Assembly (NCBI RefSeq): GCF_014699035.1
Contig: NZ_JACXAA010000005.1
Coordinates: forward strand, 248,001-312,000
From: Spirosoma validum
Lineage (GTDB): Bacteria; Bacteroidota; Bacteroidia; Cytophagales; Spirosomataceae
Reading direction: 5' to 3'
DNA length: 64,000 nucleotides
Under the pieces are notes generated by a model that saw only the letters and a list, made by a program, of their open reading frames with translations, did no database searches and was not told the DNA's origin. This document shows, piece after piece, positions 25,829 through 34,083 of this stretch. The position numbers were made by a program, and so were the translations under genes. Each line of letters starts with the position of its first letter. Positions within the stretch are counted from its first letter, which is position 1.

Positions 25829-26293
25829 ATGGAAGAAGCGAAAGTTTTTATTAATCCAATTTCGCCGGACAAAGTCGCCGAAGCGCCGGGCTTACTGGAA
25901 TACGCTCATACGGCAGGAGGGGCAGTTATTCGCCCCGAAGACAAAGGTAAAATTACCGGTCGTGCCGTGGCGGCCATGCGCGAACAAACCGACATGCAGC
26001 TCAGTCAACTGTATAAGCAAATGCAGTTGCTGGCCGAGCAGGCTACGGCCATCCGAAACCGGGTCGAAATATCGGAGCGGATCTATTCAGCTCATATGAG
26101 CTTCGAACCAGTCGTTGGTCATACCTATCATTTTTACCAACGCAAAAACGGTACGGATCTTCTGTCTATGGTTGGGCCAACGGAATGGGGGCGCAAGTTT
26201 CCGTTCGAGCGCTGCCTCGCCACCGTCCGCATGATGGCCGACCATACCTGGGACGTACACTATCACGAAACTGAATTTTCAATGAGCGAATGA
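25829..26293 (+). CDS. DUF2452 family protein
   Basis: I choose the ATG at 25829 (MEEAKVFINPISPDKVAEAPG), which gives 154 residues; an in-frame start at 25730 would add an atypical basic N-terminus. The protein has the DUF2452 pattern: NPI-PDKVAE-PGLLEYAHT, a central coiled helix (MQLSQLYKQMQLLAEQATAIRNRV) and the aromatic C-terminal FEPVVGHTYHFYQRKNG...LSMVGPTEWG. Function is unknown. It is cytoplasmic, and is followed after 84 bases by menB. Confidence 0.8.
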   Translation: MEEAKVFINPISPDKVAEAPGLLEYAHTAGGAVIRPEDKGKITGRAVAAMREQTDMQLSQLYKQMQLLAEQATAIRNRVEISERIYSAHMSFEPVVGHTYHFYQRKNGTDLLSMVGPTEWGRKFPFERCLATVRMMADHTWDVHYHETEFSMSE

Positions 26294-26342
26294 TGGAATG
26301 AGTGAATAAGACAGTGCGAACTATTCACTCATTCCATCATTC
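26288..26342 (+). terminator. 21-bp perfect inverted repeat after DUF2452 gene
   Basis: Arms 26288-26308 and 26322-26342 are perfectly complementary with a 13-base loop. The left arm includes the stop codon at 26291. It can act as terminator or as an RNA-stability hairpin between the DUF2452 gene and menB. It has no downstream U-tract. Confidence 0.5.
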
Positions 26343-26346
26343 ACTA

Positions 26347-26366
26347 ATCGCACCGGCGACCCGGTC
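26347..26366. repeat. Intergenic repeat copy A (ACCGGCGACCCGGT core)
   Basis: The 20-base sequence ATCGCACCGGCGACCCGGTC occurs here and again at 57792-57811. Its core ACCGG-CGAC-CCGGT is a 5-bp inverted repeat with a 4-base loop. In both places it follows TTCACTAAT within a few bases and lies 11 to 24 bases before an ATG, so it forms part of the 5' leader of menB. Confidence 0.7.
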
Positions 26367-26377
26367 TATCATTATTC

Positions 26378-27202
26378 ATGCAAAGCAACTACCCTTGGCA
26401 ACCCATTAAAGAATACCAGGAAATTTTATTCAGCTATTACAACGGGATTGCTAAAATCAGTATCAACCGGCCTCACAAGCGGAACGCGTTCACACCCCAG
26501 ACCGTCAAGGAGATGTCGGAAGCGATGGAACTGGCTCGTCAGGATGAGCGCGTTGGCGTTATTATCCTGACCGGCGAAGGTGGCGAAGCGTTCTGTTCAG
26601 GTGGTGATCAATCGATTCGCGGACATGGCGGTTACGTGGGCGAAGATAAAGTGCCCCGTTTGAATGTACTGGATCTGCAAATGCAGATTCGCCGGATTCC
26701 GAAACCCGTGATTGCGATGGTTGCGGGGTATGCGATCGGCGGGGGGCACGTACTGCACGTTGTCTGCGACCTGAGTATCGCAGCCGAAAACGCTCGTTTT
26801 GGACAGACCGGTCCCAAGGTTGGCTCGTTCGATGGTGGGTTCGGGGCATCGTATCTGGCTCGGGTCGTGGGACAGAAAAAAGCCCGCGAAATCTGGTTTC
26901 TCTGTGACCAGTACGACGCGCAGGAAGCTCTGGACATGGGTTTGGTCAACAAAGTAGTGCCGCTTGAGCAGCTCGAAGAAGTAACCATTGCCTGGTGTCA
27001 GAAAATCCTCGAAAAAAGCCCGATTGCGCTACGTATGCTCAAAGCTTCCTTCAATGCGGAGTTAGACGGGCAGGCTGGCATTCAACAACTGGCAGGCGAC
27101 GCTACGTTGCTTTATTACCTGTCGGAAGAAGCCAAAGAAGGAAAAGACGCCTTTCTGGAAAAGCGCAAACCCGATTTCAGTAAATTTCCCAAATTCCCGT
27201 AA
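26378..27202 (+). CDS. menB: 1,4-dihydroxy-2-naphthoyl-CoA synthase
   Basis: The 274-residue protein is a crotonase-fold enzyme with the MenB hallmarks: [14 protein letters not shown], the oxyanion-hole segments [13 protein letters not shown] and [19 protein letters not shown], the motif [21 protein letters not shown] with the catalytic Asp, and the C-terminal [13 protein letters not shown]. It closes the second ring of menaquinone from o-succinylbenzoyl-CoA. Length and motifs match typical MenB. The menE-like gene is nearby on the other strand. Confidence 0.95.
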   Translation: MQSNYPWQPIKEYQEILFSYYNGIAKISINRPHKRNAFTPQTVKEMSEAMELARQDERVGVIILTGEGGEAFCSGGDQSIRGHGGYVGEDKVPRLNVLDLQMQIRRIPKPVIAMVAGYAIGGGHVLHVVCDLSIAAENARFGQTGPKVGSFDGGFGASYLARVVGQKKAREIWFLCDQYDAQEALDMGLVNKVVPLEQLEEVTIAWCQKILEKSPIALRMLKASFNAELDGQAGIQQLAGDATLLYYLSEEAKEGKDAFLEKRKPDFSKFPKFP

Positions 27203-27237
27203 ACAGGAGAATCCGTTTAGGTCCTTCATTTTTGCTG

Positions 27238-27282
27238 AAAACGTACCCAAAGCCGTCTGTTAGACTGTTGTGGGTACGTTTT
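27238..27282. terminator. Bidirectional terminator between menB and the DUF5694 gene
   Basis: AAAACGTACCCA (27238-27249) pairs perfectly with TGGGTACGTTTT (27271-27282), and an inner GTCT/AGAC dyad extends the hairpin. A-rich and T-rich flanks supply U-tracts in both directions. The flanking genes are convergent. Confidence 0.75.
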
Positions 27283-27319
27283 GCTTTTCGAAGACGTATC
27301 AAAAGCGGGTACCTGGATT

Positions 27320-28147
27320 TCATTTCAATACGTCGGCGAGTTCAACCACGTCGAAATAAGGATGCATCTGAAAATAATGCCGCAAGGGTAGCATGTGTGA
27401 CGAGCCAAACAAGACGATGTGGAATGTATCGGTCGGTTCGGCACTCCGCAAAATGTTCGTCAAAATCTTTGCGTTACGATCGTACCAGCTCGTGATGAAC
27501 TCAACCCCGGTATAGTCGTTATCGTAGCCGGACGAAGGCGCGTACACAAAATAATCGGCTCGATTGCCCGCGTCATAGTCCGCTGAATTAACGCAAAGAA
27601 GGTAGTCTCTGAGCGAAGAACCGGCTAACGTTTTGGTTTTCTTCGGATAGGGGTATGGCGCACTCAGGAGTTTATAGGTAGCCATCTTCCGCAACGCGAG
27701 AGAATCTTTACTGGTCCGCTTCTCAAACGCTTCGAGTTTGTCATACGGAAGCGGCTGATGATGGTCAACGCAGATCACACGTGATAACCCTGCTTTACGC
27801 GCCGTACGTAGCGCGACCTGGAAAATTTCGTTACGTATGGTCGTTGTATCGAGCTTCCCCTGTCGATACTGCGTGTAAACACTATCCCAGTGCGCTTGCC
27901 GATCGGGTTCGTTTTCAACGAAAATTTTATCGGGCTTAAGTCGCGCCAGTACGTTTGTCAATTGTTGCAACTCCTGCTGACGCTTCGCTGAAAATAAGTC
28001 GTCGAAAGCTATTTTGCCCTTGTCGCTGGTTTCGCCAAAGTGGAACGTACCCAGCAGCAGGACTTTAATTTTAGGCGTTTGTTGAGCCTGCACAGACGCA
28101 ACGAACAGGAGAACGCTCAGAAAGTTAAAACAGAGAAATCGATTCAT
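27320..28147 (-). CDS. DUF5694 (TraB/ChaN-like) exported protein
   Basis: I take the ATG at 28147, which gives a good signal peptide (MNRFLCFNFLSVLLFVASVQAQ) and 275 residues; an upstream in-frame start at 28210 would bury it. The mature part begins KIKVLLLGTFHFGETSD and contains LKPDKIFVENEPDRQ and a C-terminal HIVLFGSSHMLPLRHYF, the GTFHF...GSSH histidine pattern of the DUF5694 family. These are related to TraB/ChaN/EreA-like hydrolase folds. Enzymatic role is unknown. The protein is probably periplasmic. Confidence 0.8.
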   Translation of the reverse strand: MNRFLCFNFLSVLLFVASVQAQQTPKIKVLLLGTFHFGETSDKGKIAFDDLFSAKRQQELQQLTNVLARLKPDKIFVENEPDRQAHWDSVYTQYRQGKLDTTTIRNEIFQVALRTARKAGLSRVICVDHHQPLPYDKLEAFEKRTSKDSLALRKMATYKLLSAPYPYPKKTKTLAGSSLRDYLLCVNSADYDAGNRADYFVYAPSSGYDNDYTGVEFITSWYDRNAKILTNILRSAEPTDTFHIVLFGSSHMLPLRHYFQMHPYFDVVELADVLK

Positions 28148-28248
28148 GGGTAAATCAGAGATGGCATTAAGCCCTTTCCTGCATAGATAAGTAGAAAAGA
28201 TGGCCGACAAAAATGGGTAAGTTATTTAAGTAAAAATCTTCTCCCGGT

Positions 28249-29286
28249 ATGAACGCTATCCGCCTTACGACAACGGCTATTATCGTTACCATACTGCTCT
28301 GCTTATCCGCGAATATATCTGGGCAGAATCTCCCCCAAGGGCAAACGTTTACGAATCCGCTATTAGCCGCCGGAGCCGATCCATGGGTTGTTTTTAAGGA
28401 CGGCTATTACTATTACACCAACACAACCGGCCGTGATCTGACGCTTTGGCGCACCAAAGATTTTACGGATTTAGCCCAGTCTGAGAAAAAGATCGTCTGG
28501 ACACCGCCTGCTTCAGGGCCTAATTCGAAGGATATCTGGGCTCCCGAACTGCACAGTCTGAATGGCAAATGGTATCTGTACTATACCGCAACAGACAAAG
28601 CGAAACCCGGCGACCACAATCGATACGTTTTTGTGCTGGAGAACGTATCGACCAATCCATTGCTGGGAAACTGGATCGACAAAGGCAGGATTAACACGAC
28701 CTATACCGGCCTCGACGGATCGGTTTTTGAGCATAAGGGCAAACACTATTTTTTGTATTCAGGATACGTAGGTCCGCAAAGTAATCTGTTCATCGCCGAG
28801 ATGGTTAATCCCTGGACGATCAGTACCAAACAAGTAGAAATTGCCCGGCCCACCTTACCGTGGGAAAAATATGATGGCCGGGAAATCTGCGAAGGACCGG
28901 AAATTTTGAAGGGAAAACGAGGGCAACTTTTTATTGTCTACTCAGCCAGCGCCTGTTGGGACGACAATTACTCACTAGGTATGCTGACAGCGTCTGAAAC
29001 AAGTGATTTGCTCGATCCAGCCTCCTGGACGAAATCAAGCCAGCCCGTTTTTGCCAAGTCAACAACCAATAACGTGTTTGGGCCCGGACATAACTGCTTC
29101 ACGAAATCGCCCGATGGCAAGGAGGACTGGATTGTATATCATGCCAAAACCGAAGCGAACAAGGCCTGTAAAGATAGATCCCCACGAGCACAGCGGTTTA
29201 CCTGGAAACCAGATGGTAGCCCGGATTTTGGTATTCCAATTGCCGCCGGAAATCCCGAGCCAAAACCCTCATCCGTAAATAAATAG
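28249..29286 (+). CDS. Secreted GH43 glycosidase
   Basis: This 345-residue protein has a signal peptide (to about residue 25) and one five-bladed beta-propeller GH43 domain. The catalytic triad is visible as Asp44 (GADPWVV), Asp156 (GLDGSVF) and Glu215 (CEGPEIL). Other family motifs are DIWAPELH and GPGHNCF. GH43 enzymes hydrolyse alpha-L-arabinofuranosides or beta-xylosides; the GADPWV/IWAPELH type is most often arabinan- or arabinoxylan-related. The next gene starts 2 bases after its stop, so they form an operon. Confidence 0.92.
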   Translation: MNAIRLTTTAIIVTILLCLSANISGQNLPQGQTFTNPLLAAGADPWVVFKDGYYYYTNTTGRDLTLWRTKDFTDLAQSEKKIVWTPPASGPNSKDIWAPELHSLNGKWYLYYTATDKAKPGDHNRYVFVLENVSTNPLLGNWIDKGRINTTYTGLDGSVFEHKGKHYFLYSGYVGPQSNLFIAEMVNPWTISTKQVEIARPTLPWEKYDGREICEGPEILKGKRGQLFIVYSASACWDDNYSLGMLTASETSDLLDPASWTKSSQPVFAKSTTNNVFGPGHNCFTKSPDGKEDWIVYHAKTEANKACKDRSPRAQRFTWKPDGSPDFGIPIAAGNPEPKPSSVNK

Positions 29287-29288
29287 CG

Positions 29289-30447
29289 GTGCGTTTTTGG
29301 GTAGCCATTTCGTTTCTGATGCTGCTGGGGTACGGCCTGCCTGACAATACCGCTGAGGAGTTCGTTATTTTCGCGTTAAAAACAGGTCAGATTATATGGG
29401 ATCAAAAAACTCTACGTAAGGTTTCGTCTGGTTCTACGGTTCGGTACAGTGGTTACGCCCGGCTGATTCAGTTGCACGATCAATCGCTGCTGACAGTCTA
29501 TGAGGCAGGTGGAAGCGTAGTGGCTGTAAAAAGCACAGATTCAGGGAATAGCTGGTCATTACCAATACCCATAGCGCCCCGGCAAGATGGCATCAATATG
29601 GCTGTTCCTGACGTAGTGGAATTGAACGATCATTCCATTTTAGTATGCTACAATCCCCGGCCTTACCAAATTGACCCATCCCGGCGGTTCGGCATACGAA
29701 CCAAAAAAAGTTATGATGGTGGCCAAAGCTGGCAGGATGAACGGCTGCTCTACGAAGCGGGTTCTGAATTCAAGAATGGCTGTTGGGAACCCGCTGCCAT
29801 TCAACTACCCACTGGCGAGATTCAGTTGTTCTTCGCCAATGAAGGCATTTATCCGACTTCCAATGAGCAAAACATTTCGCTGCTCCGCTCAACAGACAAC
29901 GGATTGAGCTGGACGGAAAAACCCGCAGATTGTTAGCTTTCGGGCGGGTAGCCGGGATGGTATGCCTGCGCCGTTATTGCTCAGGAATGGTCGTGATATT
30001 GTGTTTGCTATTGAAGATAATGGTTTCCGTAATTTCAAACCCTACCTTATCCATTCGACCATCGGACAAAACTGGCGTCAACTTGTAACCGGCAATAGTC
30101 CTGACCGCTGGTATGCGCTGTCTGAACCGATCCCTGATACACTTTACGCCGGTGCGCCTTACCTTCGACAGTTACCAACGGGAGAAACGGTACTCTCGTA
30201 TCAGGGAACCGAGAACCGAATCAATCGGATGAGCAATGCTGAAATGAAAGTCGTTATTAGCGATCGTAATGCGCGGAATTTTGGTCAGAAAAGTGTCCCC
30301 TTTATCCTTCCTGCCGGGAAGTCCGGATTATGGAATAGCCTGAGCGTTCTTGCCGGTTCGACCCTTATCGCCTTGACCAGTACGAATGGCTATTCAACAA
30401 AGGGCGACGTTGAGGTTTGGATGATAAAAGGTCGACTAATGCAGTAA
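29289..30447 (+). pseudogene. BNR-repeat (sialidase-fold) glycosidase broken by a frameshift
   Basis: The gene starts with GTG at 29289 and encodes a signal peptide, then a sialidase-like beta-propeller with Asp-box repeats (STDSGNSW, SYDGGQSW, STDNGLSW). The frame stops at 29934 (TAG). The protein continues in the +1 frame as QIVSFRAGSRDGMPAPLLLRNG to 30447. Removing one A from the AAAAA run at 29917-29921 would restore a single frame (WTENPQIVSFRAG) of about 385 residues. It is therefore a recent pseudogene, a sequencing error or a slippage site. Intact relatives are exo-glycosidases of the sialidase superfamily. Substrate is unknown. It is in an operon with the GH43 gene. Confidence 0.75.
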
Positions 30448-30660
30448 GCGCGGGAAAAAAAACGCTAAATCGTGACGGAAATAGATCGGATAGGTACTGA
30501 TTGACATGGCTAAACGCTCGGTTTGAGAGTGAACAACCGATAACCCACTGTGAGCAAGGCTATCAGAACCAGAGTTGAGTAGATTTCTTTGTTAGATCGG
30601 GCCTACTCGTGCTTGATCAGAGGCACATCGTTAAGCCGAAACGTCGATGCTGATTCGTGC

Positions 30661-31464
30661 TTAACGTGAACCGTACCGATCAGCCAGATAGGTTTCCCAG
30701 GTTTTTGAATCAAACGCTTTTTCGGGGCAGGTATGCTCTCCCCTCGCAAAACTTTTCATCAGGCTGCCAAGGATAGGAATGGGGATGATTGGCTTTGAAA
30801 TTTTCCGGTATCTCATCCACTGTTTAACCAGCGTTCCTGCGTCCAACACCTGCGGCCCACCCAGATTAATAATGGTTTGTTGAGGTCCAGTCTGAGTGAG
30901 TTGGTATAACTTCTGCGCCACCGAACCAACGTCAATGGGTTGATCGAGCAGTTTCTTCGGAATAAATCCAATTGGTAAACTCATCAGCTTACCGAGAGCT
31001 GCATCGACCAAATCGTGGAATTGTGTCGCCCGCAGAATCGTGTAGGGAAGCTGACTTTCCTGAATCAGTAGTTCTGCCTCCCGTTTGGCCCGGTAATAAC
31101 TGTACTGAATTTTATCGACTCCAACAATTGAGCTGTAAATCAGATGCTTTACAGTCGACTGCTTCAGAGCGCTCAGTAAGTTTCGGGTAATGACGGTTTC
31201 GAAGAATTCGTGACCAATCTTTCCGGGAGCACTGGCCAGATGCAAAACCGTATCGACACCGATGAGTGCTTTGGGTAAGCCTTCTCCCGTAACCAGGTCA
31301 ACACGTGTCCAGGGAATTTCGGTAGACTGATTGACCGTGCTGTACGAATCTTTTTTGAGTTGATTACGACTTCCGGTAAGGAAATCGATACGTTCTGTTT
31401 GTAGCGTATGAACGACAGCCGAGCCTAAAACGCCCGAACCCCCAATGATTAAGATTTTATTCAT
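30661..31464 (-). CDS. NAD(P)-dependent epimerase/NmrA-like SDR, ECF41-associated
   Basis: The 267-residue protein has an N-terminal Rossmann motif (ILIIGGSGVLGSAVV), DTVLHLASAPGK and the atypical SDR (NmrA/TMR-like) signature HLIYSSIVGVDKIQYSYYRAKREAELLIQES, with the Tyr-x-x-x-Lys site in YYRAK. The rest follows the atypical extended SDR fold. Its reaction is unknown. It is the last gene of a minus-strand group with a DUF4345-like membrane protein and a sigma factor. NAD(P)-epimerase-like oxidoreductases are one of the three protein families usually encoded beside ECF41 sigma genes. Confidence 0.85.
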   Translation of the reverse strand: MNKILIIGGSGVLGSAVVHTLQTERIDFLTGSRNQLKKDSYSTVNQSTEIPWTRVDLVTGEGLPKALIGVDTVLHLASAPGKIGHEFFETVITRNLLSALKQSTVKHLIYSSIVGVDKIQYSYYRAKREAELLIQESQLPYTILRATQFHDLVDAALGKLMSLPIGFIPKKLLDQPIDVGSVAQKLYQLTQTGPQQTIINLGGPQVLDAGTLVKQWMRYRKISKPIIPIPILGSLMKSFARGEHTCPEKAFDSKTWETYLADRYGSR

Positions 31465-31480
31465 GGTAATGATGGTACGT

Positions 31481-31921
31481 CTAGAAAAGAACCTGGGATC
31501 GTTCGTAAACGGGTCGGTAGAATAAGAGCAGGGTACTAAGCAATACGCTCATAGATAGAGTTACTACGTTCCCGACCTGATCAATCATTGGCAGCATGTG
31601 CAGGTGATTCAGATGGTAGAGTAGGTGAGGAGCATTGAAGACGAGCAGGCAGATGGCCGTAGCCCGTACCGTAATCAGACGAGGAGCGACCAGCGTTAAT
31701 AAACACAACGTAGCAAGCGCCACAAAGAAAGCGCCTACATCCCGGATCAGATGTTCGTTATACGGTCCATCGACGGCAACCCAGGTTCGCCCGAAACCGG
31801 GGAAAGAATCATAAAAATCGCGGGGCATGAACAACGCCCAGATGCCAGGTACGCTGTTAGCAATGAGTAAATAAAGAAGAATGGCCTGTATCCAACGAGG
31901 TTGTTTGGTTTGCATATGCAT
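31481..31921 (-). CDS. Four-helix membrane protein (DUF4345-like)
   Basis: The 146-residue protein has four predicted TM helices (about 12-30, 57-78, 84-104 and 115-137). The loop after the first helix has the motif MPRDFYDSFPGFGRTWVAVDGPYNEHLIRDVGAF, which is typical of small membrane proteins of the DUF4345/DoxX-neighbour type often found with sigma factors in Bacteroidota and actinobacteria. It lies 16 bases upstream of the epimerase-like gene and begins downstream of a promoter matching ECF41 recognition sites. Function is unknown. Confidence 0.75.
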   Translation of the reverse strand: MHMQTKQPRWIQAILLYLLIANSVPGIWALFMPRDFYDSFPGFGRTWVAVDGPYNEHLIRDVGAFFVALATLCLLTLVAPRLITVRATAICLLVFNAPHLLYHLNHLHMLPMIDQVGNVVTLSMSVLLSTLLLFYRPVYERSQVLF

Positions 31922-31954
31922 GAAAAATTAAGAAAACTGAAAAATTTCATGCAA

Positions 31955-31981
31955 GACAAACTGGCCCTGACTTTTGTGACA
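31955..31981 (-). promoter_or_regulatory. Candidate ECF41-type promoter
   Basis: Read on the minus strand: TGTCACA (31981-31975), a 16-base spacer and TGTC (31958-31955). The published ECF41 promoter is TGTCACA-N16-CGTC, so the -35 part is exact, the spacing is exact and the -10 part differs by one base. It lies 34 bases upstream of the start codon of the DUF4345-like gene and so would drive that gene and the epimerase-like gene. Confidence 0.65.
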
Positions 31982-32130
31982 GGCCTATCGAAAAATTTAG
32001 TCAATAGTGATGTTTTTAACGCAAAGACGCAAACGCAAAGGTAGCGCAGAGATTACCTGCTGTAGCCTGTAATCTTTCTCTGGATATAGGCCAAGCTTGT
32101 TTAGATTTTTTGCTCGCTAGGTGACCAGTA

Positions 32131-32199
32131 CGACCCCAGCCGGGGTCGAACATTTATAGAAATCTGTTGACTTTAAATAGTCGACCCTAGCCGGGGTCG
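32131..32199. repeat. Paired palindromes of REP type
   Basis: CGACCCCAGCCGGGGTCG (32131-32148) and CGACCCTAGCCGGGGTCG (32182-32199) are two nearly identical 18-base palindromic units arranged head to head, each with an outer GTA. The first is followed by AACATTTATAGAAA. The sigma-factor gene ends at 32211, so the element lies in its 3' region and may stop or stabilise the transcript. The layout recalls bacterial REP doublets. Confidence 0.65.
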
Positions 32200-32210
32200 T
32201 ACCGGAGGAC

Positions 32211-33092
32211 TTATTCTACACGAGTTTTGGCGGTTAAATTACCTTGAAGATGAGCCAGTTTATCCGGATTGCGTATTGTATAAATACCATTGATGCCGGT
32301 TTCGTCCATGCCCAGAATCATCACTGTGCTAAGCTGTTGCGTATCGTTTTGGGTAAATAATAAGGCAAGTTCGCCATTGATCAACGCCGGTTTTAGGCTA
32401 AGTTGATTACCAAATTTAGCATCCACTGCCACCAGAAATTGTTCAACAACGGCCCGACCAAACAGCGGCTTGATAGCGGCAGGGACTTTTCCGCCCCCGT
32501 CGGAGTAGAGCATTACGTCTGTTTTTAGTAACTGAATCAGACTAGTGAGATCGCCGGTTTCGCTCCCTTTAACAAACGCGTCTAAAAGCAGCTGTTGCTG
32601 CTGAGGATCAAGACGAAACCGCCGATTTGCGCCCGAGATTTTCTCTTTTGCCCGATGATAAAGCTGCCGACTATTTGTCTCCGTCGTGTCGAAGAGTTCG
32701 GCTAGTTCAGGATACGTAACGTCGAAACTTTCTTTAAGGACGAAAACAGCCCGCTCCAGGGGTGAAAGCTTTTCCAACAGGAGCATAAATCCGTACGAAA
32801 TATCCAGTCTGGCATCGACTGCGTGCTGACTGGTCAAAACCGGCTCGGGTAACCAAACCCCTTTATACGCTTCCCGCTGGCGTTTTACCTGAGCCAGATG
32901 ATTCAGCGACGAGTTCATGACACTCTTCGCCAGATAAGCCTTTGCATCCTGAATTTCCTCCGACGAGCGGTTCATCCAGTTCAGCAATACGTCCTGTACG
33001 ATGTCTTCGCTAACCATAATTTCGCCAGTCATACGGTAAGCGATTGACAATAAAGTGGGACGGTATGTAGCGGTAATTTCGGAGGTGGTCAT
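32211..33092 (-). CDS. sigJ: ECF41-family (SigJ-like) sigma factor with SnoaL-like C-terminal domain
   Basis: The 293-residue protein has sigma-70 region 2 (about 5-75; YRPTLLSIAYRMTG, SEDIVQDVLLNW), region 4 (about 105-160; LSPLERAVFVLKESFDVTYPELAELF) and a C-terminal SnoaL-like extension (about 165-290). It shows the ECF41 marks: WLPEP between regions 2 and 4, DGGGK (about 207) and NPDKL near the end. In this family the extension regulates the sigma factor in place of a separate anti-sigma factor. Genes downstream on the same strand encode a membrane protein and an NAD(P)-epimerase-like enzyme, with a matching promoter before the first of them. Confidence 0.93.
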   Translation of the reverse strand: MTTSEITATYRPTLLSIAYRMTGEIMVSEDIVQDVLLNWMNRSSEEIQDAKAYLAKSVMNSSLNHLAQVKRQREAYKGVWLPEPVLTSQHAVDARLDISYGFMLLLEKLSPLERAVFVLKESFDVTYPELAELFDTTETNSRQLYHRAKEKISGANRRFRLDPQQQQLLLDAFVKGSETGDLTSLIQLLKTDVMLYSDGGGKVPAAIKPLFGRAVVEQFLVAVDAKFGNQLSLKPALINGELALLFTQNDTQQLSTVMILGMDETGINGIYTIRNPDKLAHLQGNLTAKTRVE

Positions 33093-33129
33093 AGCAGGTA
33101 TAGCTTTGGCGCTGTAATATTAACGCATA

Positions 33130-33143
33130 ATTTCGCGCGAAAT
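33130..33143. promoter_or_regulatory. 14-bp perfect palindrome in a divergent promoter region
   Basis: ATTTCGCGCGAAAT is a perfect palindrome in the 63-bp gap between the sigma-factor start (33092) and the beta-lactamase start (33156). Its centre is about 19 bases from the beta-lactamase ATG, so a protein bound there could block one or both genes. Confidence 0.4.
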
Positions 33144-33155
33144 CGACCATTCCTT

Positions 33156-34073
33156 ATGATCAGATACGTACTACTTCTCATTACACTTTTGCTGCCAGCA
33201 TCGTTGTATGCTCAGCCCAGCCTACCCCAGTCAGGTACAGATAAATCCGTTACCAACCTTCGGGACCAGATTGAAAAAATTGCACAGGCTGCACAGGGGC
33301 GGGTAGGCGTGTCGGCCACTGTGATCGAAACTGGTGAATCCGTTGCCCTGCGTGGCGACGAGCAATTCCCGATGCAGAGCGTTTATAAATTTCCGATTGG
33401 TATGACGGCCCTGCATCTGGTCGATCAGGGAAAGCTGTCGTTAACGCAAACAATTCACGTTAAACCGGCTGAATACGTATCAGAGCGGCAACACAGTCCG
33501 CTTCGGGACAAAAATCCCCATGGTGCCGACGTAACACTGGATGAGTTGTTACGGTATGCCGTGTCTGAGAGTGACGGTTCGGCCAGTGACGTACTCATGC
33601 GATTGGTTGGCGGGCCGCAGGTAATTATGAATTATCTGAAATCGTTTGGCGTCACGGGGATTATCGTTGCCAATACGGAGAAAGAGATCGGCGGTGATAA
33701 TGCCGTGCAGTATCGCAACTGGGCTAAACCAAACGAGATCGTAGAGTTACTGAAAGCGCTACAAAACGGTCTGGGCTTATCGACTTCCAGCCGGGCGCGT
33801 TTGTTCCGTTTGATGACGAATACGCAAACGGGACTGAAGCGGTTGAAAGGGCTGTTGCCCGCTGGAACCGTAGTTGCCCATAAAACCGGTACCTCCTGGA
33901 CCATTGACGGCGTAACGGCGGCCACAAACGATGTCGGGCTTATTACACTACCCAACGGACACCACATGGCAATTGCCGTGTTTGTATCCGACGCCAAAGC
34001 CGATGAGTCAACTCGTGAAGGGGTTATTGCTAAAATTGCTCAGGCTGCGTGGAATACATGGAATAATCCCTAG
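33156..34073 (+). CDS. Class A beta-lactamase (subclass A2-like)
   Basis: The 305-residue protein has a signal peptide (to about residue 19) and the serine beta-lactamase motifs: Ser75-Val-Tyr-Lys78 (SxxK), Ser139-Asp140-Gly141 in place of SDN, a Glu of the omega loop at 175 or 177 (TEKEIGGD) and Lys243-Thr-Gly (HKTGTS). The sequence around YRNWAKP and SESDGSASD resembles the CfxA/PER-like enzymes of Bacteroidota. It should hydrolyse penicillins or cephalosporins in the periplasm; the spectrum cannot be read from sequence. It is divergent from the ECF41 gene and transcribed alone. Confidence 0.9.
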   Translation: MIRYVLLLITLLLPASLYAQPSLPQSGTDKSVTNLRDQIEKIAQAAQGRVGVSATVIETGESVALRGDEQFPMQSVYKFPIGMTALHLVDQGKLSLTQTIHVKPAEYVSERQHSPLRDKNPHGADVTLDELLRYAVSESDGSASDVLMRLVGGPQVIMNYLKSFGVTGIIVANTEKEIGGDNAVQYRNWAKPNEIVELLKALQNGLGLSTSSRARLFRLMTNTQTGLKRLKGLLPAGTVVAHKTGTSWTIDGVTAATNDVGLITLPNGHHMAIAVFVSDAKADESTREGVIAKIAQAAWNTWNNP

Positions 34074-34083
34074 CGTATATTAC

